The position numbers were made by a program, and so were the translations under genes. Positions 58,647-64,000 of a DNA stretch of 64,000 nucleotides are shown in pieces (within the stretch, counting starts at the first letter, position 1; each line of letters starts with the position of its first letter). The DNA lies in the NCBI RefSeq assembly GCF_002087335.1, contig NZ_MWVJ01000021.1, positions 1 to 64,000 on the forward strand, in the 5' to 3' direction. The DNA comes from Pseudophaeobacter leonis (GTDB lineage Bacteria > Pseudomonadota > Alphaproteobacteria > Rhodobacterales > Rhodobacteraceae). The notes beneath the pieces were generated by a model, which saw nothing but the letters and a program-made list of their open reading frames with translations, had not been told where the DNA came from and did not search any database.

Positions 58647-59612
58647 ATGATGACCCGCCGTGGATTGTTCGCATTGCCCGCACTTGTTGCCCTGTGGCCC
58701 CTGAGCCGCTGGCTCTGGCCCGCACCGCTGCCGCCTGTCGCCCAGCTTGCGCCCCCCAGCGGCGCGCTCAATGTCTTTCATCTGGGGCATTCGCTGGTGG
58801 GGCCAGACATGCCACATATGCTGATGCAGCTGGCCCCAAAGGGGCATCGCTGGAACAGTCAGCTCGGCTCGGGTACCTCGCTCAAGGAACACTGGGAGCC
58901 GGACCTGCCCATTCGCGACTTTGACACCACCAACCGCCCCCCCGCCTTTCGCGCCGCGCATGAGGCGATAGGGTCGGGAGACTACGATGCTGTGGTGCTC
59001 ACCGAGATGGTCGAGCTGCGCGATGCCATTCGCTATTTCGACAGTGCCGACTATTTTCATCGCTGGGCTGATCTGGCCCGTGCCGGCGCCCCCGAAACCC
59101 GGATTTATCTCTATGAAACCTGGCATCATCTGAATGACCCCCAGGGCTGGGGCACACGCATAGCGCAGGATCTGGACGCTCTTTGGCTGAGAAAACTCTC
59201 GGGCAAGGACATCCGGGAGGCCCCGGATCGTCCCGCCTATCTGATCCCGGCAGGTCAGGCCATGGCCGCCGTCGCACGCGCCATCACAGCCGGTGATATC
59301 GACGGGCTGCGCGCCCCCGACGCGCTGTTTGCCCGCAATGCCCAAGGTGACATTGACACCATTCACATCAATGACCTTGGCGCCTATCTGGTGGCGCTGA
59401 CCCATTTTGCAGTGCTTTATCAACGCAGCCCGCGGGGCTTGCCACACCAACTCATGCGCGCAGATGGCAGCGCGGCAGACAGCTTCTCCCCCCAGGCGGC
59501 CGCCCAAGTACAGCGGATCGTCTGGGAGACCGTTCAGGCCCATCCCCGCACGGGAATTGCCCCCGATGCAGCCCCACCCGCCCCGCGCAGCACAACGGAG
59601 GGCAGCGAATGA
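58647..59612 (+). CDS. SGNH-hydrolase-like exported protein, possible Tat signal
   Basis: A 321-aa protein beginning MTRRGLFALPALVALWPLSRWLW, an Arg-Arg signal or anchor sequence. Then FHLGHSLVGPDMPH supplies an SGNH block I-like Gly-His-Ser (Ser49), and DTIHINDLGAYLVALTHFAVL the Asp-x-x-His block V. This is the layout of GDSL/SGNH esterases, which often remove or move acyl groups on surface polysaccharides. I infer exported acyl-esterase or acyltransferase function; the exact family is not recognised. Begins 3 nt after the PPTase stop; its end overlaps the next gene by 4 nt. Paralogous to the N-terminal domain of that gene. Confidence 0.7.
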   Translation: MMTRRGLFALPALVALWPLSRWLWPAPLPPVAQLAPPSGALNVFHLGHSLVGPDMPHMLMQLAPKGHRWNSQLGSGTSLKEHWEPDLPIRDFDTTNRPPAFRAAHEAIGSGDYDAVVLTEMVELRDAIRYFDSADYFHRWADLARAGAPETRIYLYETWHHLNDPQGWGTRIAQDLDALWLRKLSGKDIREAPDRPAYLIPAGQAMAAVARAITAGDIDGLRAPDALFARNAQGDIDTIHINDLGAYLVALTHFAVLYQRSPRGLPHQLMRADGSAADSFSPQAAAQVQRIVWETVQAHPRTGIAPDAAPPAPRSTTEGSE

Positions 59613-62143
59613 ACCTTGAGACGCTGATCACATCGGTAGTGATGGTGGGACATTCGCTGTTTGGCCGCGACAGCCCGGAGATGCTGGAACAATTGCTGGC
59701 CGCGCAGCCTGCGCTCTCGGTTGACGTCACGCCCCGCGTCGAGGCCCAGATCATCAATGGCGCGCCCCTCAGCTATAACTGGCAACATGCCGCCAAGGCA
59801 GAGGGCATCAATGCACGCCACCGGCTGACGTCTTCGGTGGATGCCGTGATCGTCACCGAGGCAATCCCGCTGGCGACGCATCGGAAATGGAGCAATTCCG
59901 AAGACGCCATCACCCAGTTCTACGAGCTGGCCCGCGCCGCCAACCCGCAGGTGCGCTTTTATCTGCAGGAAGCCTGGCACAGCCTCAAAAGCGGCACCGG
60001 CGTTGGGGTGCCCTTTGATGACCGCGCAGACACCCCCTGGCGCGACCGCCTGGAACAGGACCTGCCGCGCTGGCAGGGGCTGGTGGACAAGGTCAATGGG
60101 AGCACCGAAGGCGAGATCCTCTTGCTGCCTGCCGGTCAGGCTCTGGCGCGGCTGGATGATGCCATACAGGCCGGAACCGTGCCCGGCCTCAGCGCGATAT
60201 CCGATATTTTTTCCGATGACATCCACCCAAATGCGATTGGGTTTTACTACCTTGGTCTGGTGCAATACGCGGTTTTAACCGGGCAAAACCCGATCGGCCT
60301 GCCGCATCAGCTGCAGGACCGCTGGGGCAAGAACCTTAAAGCGCCCAGCCCGGCGCTGGCCAAACGGCTGCAACAGATCGCCTGGGCTGCGACCGGGGGG
60401 GATGCAACGTCCCTAACAGTGCTGCCGCCCGATCCCCCCGCGCCGCCACGCGACCCCAGAGTGGCCGCTCTGAATGGTCCCGTCCCCGAACGGCCGCCAG
60501 AGCAAAGCCCTGCCGGGTTGCCTCAGGTGCGCCCGCCTATTGCCATGAACCTGATGCCGGTGGCCGACTGGAGCCCGCAGGCGCCTTTTCTGGACCATTT
60601 CAAAACCGCCCGCCCCTGGATAGGCCATCTGCCGGGGCGCTGGGGCGGCGTCGAGGAAGCCGATCTGGCGGCAGCCGGCTATCTCGACCCCAATGGCTGG
60701 CCCACTGCCATTCCGCCCGAGCTCGGCTCGATCGGCCCCGTGCTCCTGACAGATTTGCCCCAAACCGCGCAGTCCCTCGCAGGTCGCTATGTGCTGCGCT
60801 TTGAGGGCCAGGGCATTGTTGAGGTCTCGGGACGGGCGCGCAACCAACGCTATGGCAAGGGTGAGGTGTCGTTTGACTATACCCCCGGCCCCGGCCCGGT
60901 GGAGATCCGCCTGCAGCGCATCACCAGTGATGCCGACTATCCGCGCAATATCACCGTGGTGAAACAAGAGCATCTGGCGGCGTTTGAGGCAGGCGAGATC
61001 TTCAACCCGCGCTGGCTGGCGCTACTGGACGGCTTTGGCGCGCTGCGGTTCATGGACTGGATGGAGACCAATGATTCCCTGCAGGTCGGCTGGGAAGACC
61101 GCCCGCAGCTTGCCGACTACTCCTGGGCCCGCAAAGGGGTGCCTGCCGAGGTGATGCTGGCGCTGGCCAATCAACTGGGAGCCGCCGCCTGGTTCAACAT
61201 GCCCCACAGCGCCGATGACAGCTATGTGCGCAATTTTGCCAGTCTCACAGAGACCGGCCTCGACTTTGATCTCAAGGCCTATGTGGAATACTCCAACGAG
61301 GTCTGGAACTGGCAGTTCGATCAGGCCAGCTGGGCCGACACCCAGGCCCGGGCACGGTGGGGCGGCAAGGACCTTTGGATGCAGTTTTATGGCGCCCGCG
61401 CCGCCGAGGTTTCACAAATCTGGACCAGCGTTTTTGGCGACACCGCCTCAGAACGCCTCGTGCGGGTTATCTCAACCCAGACAGGCTGGCTCGGGCTTGA
61501 GGAACAGGTGCTTTCGGCCCCCCTCTGGGTGGCGGAAACCGCAGACCGGCAAGCGCCCGCCAGCTATTTTGACGCCTATGCTGTCACCGGCTATTTTGGC
61601 GGCATCCTTGGTATCAAAGAGCGGGCGCCAATTCTGCGGGCCTGGATCGCCGACAGCCAGCTGCGCGCCCGTGAAAGCGCGGCTGCTCAGGGCCTGACGG
61701 GCGCGCAGGCACAGCAATTTATCGAAGATCACCAATATGATGTCGCCAGCGCGCAGGCCGCAACCGAGCTGACGGACGGGCTGGTCACCGGCGACACCAC
61801 CGATACGCTCAGCGATCTGTTGGGCCGCGTGCTGCCCTATCACCGGGCCGTGGCAGATCAACACGGGCTTGCGCTGATCATGTATGAGGGCGGCAGCCAT
61901 GTTGTTGGCATTGGCCCCATGGCCGAGGACGAGCTGCTCAGCGACTTTTTCATCCATTTCAACTACACGCCTGAGATGGGAGCGCTCTATGCGCGACTGC
62001 TGCGCGGCTGGCAGGATCTGGGCGGCACCCTGTTCACCGCCTACGCCGATGTGGCCGTTCCGGGCAAATGGGGCAGTTGGGGCGCCCTGCGGAGTTTGAG
62101 CGACCAGAACCCCCGCTGGTCGGCTCTGGAGGCGGTGAAATGA
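59609..62143 (+). CDS. SGNH-hydrolase-like domain fused to a glycosidase-like domain
   Basis: 844 aa in one frame. Residues 1-270 repeat the SGNH plan of the preceding gene: Ser16 in MVGHSLFGRD, and DDIHPNAIGFYYLGLVQYAVL (D203/H206). A Pro-rich linker follows. The second half (about 400-844) has the marks of a clan GH-A-like TIM barrel: YSNEVWNWQF with candidate acid/base Glu564, and MYEGGSH with candidate nucleophile Glu760, plus WFNMPHSADDSYVRNFA. There is no obvious signal peptide on this protein. I infer a polysaccharide-modifying enzyme that couples deacylation with glycan cleavage. Overlaps the following transferase by 4 nt. Confidence 0.72.
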   Translation: MNLETLITSVVMVGHSLFGRDSPEMLEQLLAAQPALSVDVTPRVEAQIINGAPLSYNWQHAAKAEGINARHRLTSSVDAVIVTEAIPLATHRKWSNSEDAITQFYELARAANPQVRFYLQEAWHSLKSGTGVGVPFDDRADTPWRDRLEQDLPRWQGLVDKVNGSTEGEILLLPAGQALARLDDAIQAGTVPGLSAISDIFSDDIHPNAIGFYYLGLVQYAVLTGQNPIGLPHQLQDRWGKNLKAPSPALAKRLQQIAWAATGGDATSLTVLPPDPPAPPRDPRVAALNGPVPERPPEQSPAGLPQVRPPIAMNLMPVADWSPQAPFLDHFKTARPWIGHLPGRWGGVEEADLAAAGYLDPNGWPTAIPPELGSIGPVLLTDLPQTAQSLAGRYVLRFEGQGIVEVSGRARNQRYGKGEVSFDYTPGPGPVEIRLQRITSDADYPRNITVVKQEHLAAFEAGEIFNPRWLALLDGFGALRFMDWMETNDSLQVGWEDRPQLADYSWARKGVPAEVMLALANQLGAAAWFNMPHSADDSYVRNFASLTETGLDFDLKAYVEYSNEVWNWQFDQASWADTQARARWGGKDLWMQFYGARAAEVSQIWTSVFGDTASERLVRVISTQTGWLGLEEQVLSAPLWVAETADRQAPASYFDAYAVTGYFGGILGIKERAPILRAWIADSQLRARESAAAQGLTGAQAQQFIEDHQYDVASAQAATELTDGLVTGDTTDTLSDLLGRVLPYHRAVADQHGLALIMYEGGSHVVGIGPMAEDELLSDFFIHFNYTPEMGALYARLLRGWQDLGGTLFTAYADVAVPGKWGSWGALRSLSDQNPRWSALEAVK

Positions 62144-63023
62144 GCGCGCCCCCCCACAGCGGCCCACGCCCGCACGCTGCGCCCGCAGATCCCCCTTTGG
62201 TCTCGGTGCTGATCCCGGCCCATAACGAGGCCGACTATATCGGCGCCTGTCTGAAGGCGCTGTTTGCCTCGGATCCCCTGCCCGGTGGGCAACGCGTTGA
62301 AGTGCTGGTGCTGGCCAATGGCTGCACCGATGCCACCGGCGCCATTGCAACAGCGCAGCCTGTCCCCCAAGGCTGGGACCTCAGGCTGGTTGAGTTGCCC
62401 GAGGGCGGCAAACTGAACGCGCTGAACGCAGGCGACGCACAGGCCCGCGGAGAAGTGCTGATCTATCTTGATGCCGATGTCACGGTAGAGCGCGCCTTGG
62501 TCGCGCAGCTGGCAGAGGCCCTGCAAGGCCCTGCCCCACGCTATGCCAGCGGCACGCCCCAGATCGCACCGGCACCCTCTGCGCTGACCCGCGCCTATGG
62601 CCGGTCTGGATGCAGCTGCCCTTTGTGCAAACGGGTGTGCCCGGCTTTGGCCTCTTTGCGATGAATAGCGCCGGGCGCGCGCGCTGGCAGCACTGGCCGG
62701 ATATCATTGCCGATGATACCTTTGCCCGCCTCTCGTTTGCGCCTGCCGAACGGGTCAGGCTCGCTGCCCGTTACACTTGGCCCATGGTCGAAGGTTTTCG
62801 CAATCTCACCCGCGTGCGTCGCCGCCAGAATGCCGGGGTGGCAGAACTTTCTGCGACATTCCCGGCGCTTCAGGCGAACGACGACAAGATCGCCATATCA
62901 CCGGGGCAGCTGTTGCGGCTAATCTGGCGCGACCCCATTGGTTTTGCGGCTTATGCGCTGGTCTCTCTTGCTGTGAAGTCGCCGCTGTTTCGCTCAACCC
63001 AACGCTGGGCGCGCGGACGCTAG
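62140..63023 (+). CDS. Family 2 glycosyltransferase, one frameshift
   Basis: A 294-aa GT2 after repair. VSVLIPAHNEADYIGACLKAL, VLANGCTDATG and YLDADVTVE (DxD) are in the first frame; then one base is missing at about 62600-62606 and the protein continues as VWMQLPFVQTGVPGFGLFAMNSAGRARW and ADDTFARLSFAPAERVRL. The C-terminus (QLLRLIWRDPIGFAAYALVSLA) may contact the membrane. Start ATG overlaps the stop of the SGNH-glycosidase gene. It is the last plus-strand gene of the locus. Confidence 0.87.
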
Positions 63024-63080
63024 CACCGCTCAAGTAGACCAGCATTTCCATGTCCCGCGACGACCGCCGCGGGCGCTGAT

Positions 63081-63154
63081 CGCCGCGCCTCAGCGCGGCG
63101 CCCGGCCCAAGGGCTTTGGTGGTTTCGTCAGAAACAAACACAGCGCGCGGGAGC
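63081..63154 (+). repeat. GGGCCCAA palindromic element, variant copy
   Basis: Hairpin CGCCGCGC-CTCA-GCGCGGCG (63081-63100), CCGGCCCAA (63102-63110), about 34 nt, GCGCGGGAGC (63145-63154). Lies between convergent glycosyltransferase genes. Confidence 0.82.
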
Positions 63155-63217
63155 GCTACCTCTAAGGCTCAAAACACTGCCAGGAATGTCGTGGTCTGTT
63201 TGCTGAGCTTCGCCACG

Positions 63218-64000
63218 CTAGGTGTCGCAGGCGTCATGAAACAGGGCGGCCAGCTTGCCAGCTTCTTGATCGCTATCATGGCGCTGCAACACCCGGGCGC
63301 GCCCCGCCTGCCCCATGGCCTGCAACCGCGCCTGCGGTGTTTCAGCCAGCTCAACAATCGCCGTCGCCATGATCGCAACATCTCCCGCAGGCACCAGCCA
63401 GCCGGTTTCACCGGGCAGCACCAGTTCCGGCGTGCCCGCAATATAAGTGGCCAAAACAGGCCGCGCGCAGGCCATGGCCTCCATCACCACCATCGGTAAT
63501 CCCTCGGCAAACGAGGGCATGACCAGCGCATGCGCCGTGGCCAGTTGCTGCCGCACCCCCGCCTCGGACAGCCAGCCTGTCAGGGTCACATTATTTTGCA
63601 ATCCTGCGGCGGCAATCGCCGCCTCCAGATCCTGGCGCATCTCGCCATCGCCGATCAGCGCCAGATGCACTTTGGGGTGCGTTTTCACCACCTCCGCCAT
63701 CGCCCGGACCAGGATCATCTGGCCTTTTTGCTCAACAAAGCGGCCAATGGCGGCCAGTCGCAGCGGCCCCTCGGGCAGAGATGCCGGGTTTTCGAACCGT
63801 GCCGGCTCAATGCCGCAATGCACCACCTTCAGTCGCTCCCAGGCGGCAAAATCTGCCCAGCGGCTCAGCTGGCTTTTGCCAAAACTGCTGATCGCCACGG
63901 CAAAACGCGCCCGATTGATTTTCTCCCCCAGCGACAGGCTGAGAGGCGCATCAAACTCTTCCGGGCCATGGGTGGTAAAACTGTAGCCGGGGCCGCCCAG
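63218..64000 (-). CDS. Family 4 glycosyltransferase (GT-B), 5' end outside the window
   Basis: The last 260 codons of a GT4 enzyme. The C-terminal Rossmann half is clear: VHCGIEPARFENPA, LRLAAIGRFVEQKGQMILVRAMAEV, LALIGDGEMRQDLEAAIAAAGL, the E-x7-E motif in FAEGLPMVVMEAMACARPVLAT, and GIPELV-like GTPELVLPGETG. The N-terminal acceptor domain lies beyond 64000. Convergent with the plus-strand locus, so a separate operon enters from the right. No disruption in the visible part. Confidence 0.9.
   Translation of the reverse strand: MGGPGYSFTTHGPEEFDAPLSLSLGEKINRARFAVAISSFGKSQLSRWADFAAWERLKVVHCGIEPARFENPASLPEGPLRLAAIGRFVEQKGQMILVRAMAEVVKTHPKVHLALIGDGEMRQDLEAAIAAAGLQNNVTLTGWLSEAGVRQQLATAHALVMPSFAEGLPMVVMEAMACARPVLATYIAGTPELVLPGETGWLVPAGDVAIMATAIVELAETPQARLQAMGQAGRARVLQRHDSDQEAGKLAALFHDACDT

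Overview
The window looks like chromosome from a marine Roseobacter-group alphaproteobacterium (Rhodobacterales). The call rests on GC-rich coding with strong G/C third-position bias, the neighbourhood priA / fsa / DUF484 / xerC, a phosphatidylcholine synthase, a membrane PuuD urate oxidase with a cytochrome c tail, and a YcjX / GNAT / YcjF operon. I see no rRNA, tRNA, transposase, integrase or CRISPR array. Assigning a genus would need a database search.

Layout. 1-20 kb is mainly housekeeping: priA (partial), fsa, an orphan ORF, DUF484, xerC, a mini-operon of a ribbon-helix-helix protein and a 39-aa Lys-rich peptide, pcs, ogt, ileS, a VIT-family transporter, a group III truncated globin, ycjX-GNAT-ycjF, truA, an acyl-CoA dehydrogenase, a 2-hydroxyacid dehydrogenase and a membrane-anchored amidohydrolase. 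20-25 kb holds a tandem glycine riboswitch in front of a solitary gcvH, then a Rieske oxygenase plus glutamine-synthetase-like pair with a divergent IclR regulator and a clear inverted-repeat operator. 25-35 kb is a urate/purine catabolism region (allE, NCS2 permease, allA, puuE-uraD fusion, uraH, a LysR regulator, puuD). 35-40 kb encodes TamA/TamB.

40.5-64 kb is the most unusual part. It is a glycan locus (six visible glycosyltransferases, a Wzy-like membrane protein) with a hybrid PKS-NRPS in the middle: a one-module PKS (KS-AT-KR-DH-ACP-TE), a one-module NRPS (formyltransferase-like domain, degenerate condensation-like region, adenylation domain split by a luciferase-like monooxygenase, PCP) whose specificity residues read like glycine, and their phosphopantetheinyl transferase. 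Two SGNH-hydrolase-like proteins follow, the second fused to a retaining-glycosidase-like domain. Most junctions are ATGA overlaps, so this is probably one transcription unit. My inference is that a small glycine-plus-malonate acyl unit is made and attached to, or released next to, a cell-surface polysaccharide.

Two whole-window features matter to any reader. First, about 20 single-base indels and up to four in-frame stops interrupt otherwise intact genes, including essential ones (ileS); undoing the indels restores family-typical lengths, so consensus errors are likelier than pseudogenes. Second, intergenic DNA carries a recurring palindromic element (GC-rich hairpin, then GGGCCCAA, then about 30-35 nt, then GCGGGAGC), and gene edges and low-complexity linkers carry 12-19 bp imperfect tandem repeats, with units of 12 bp inside reading frames.
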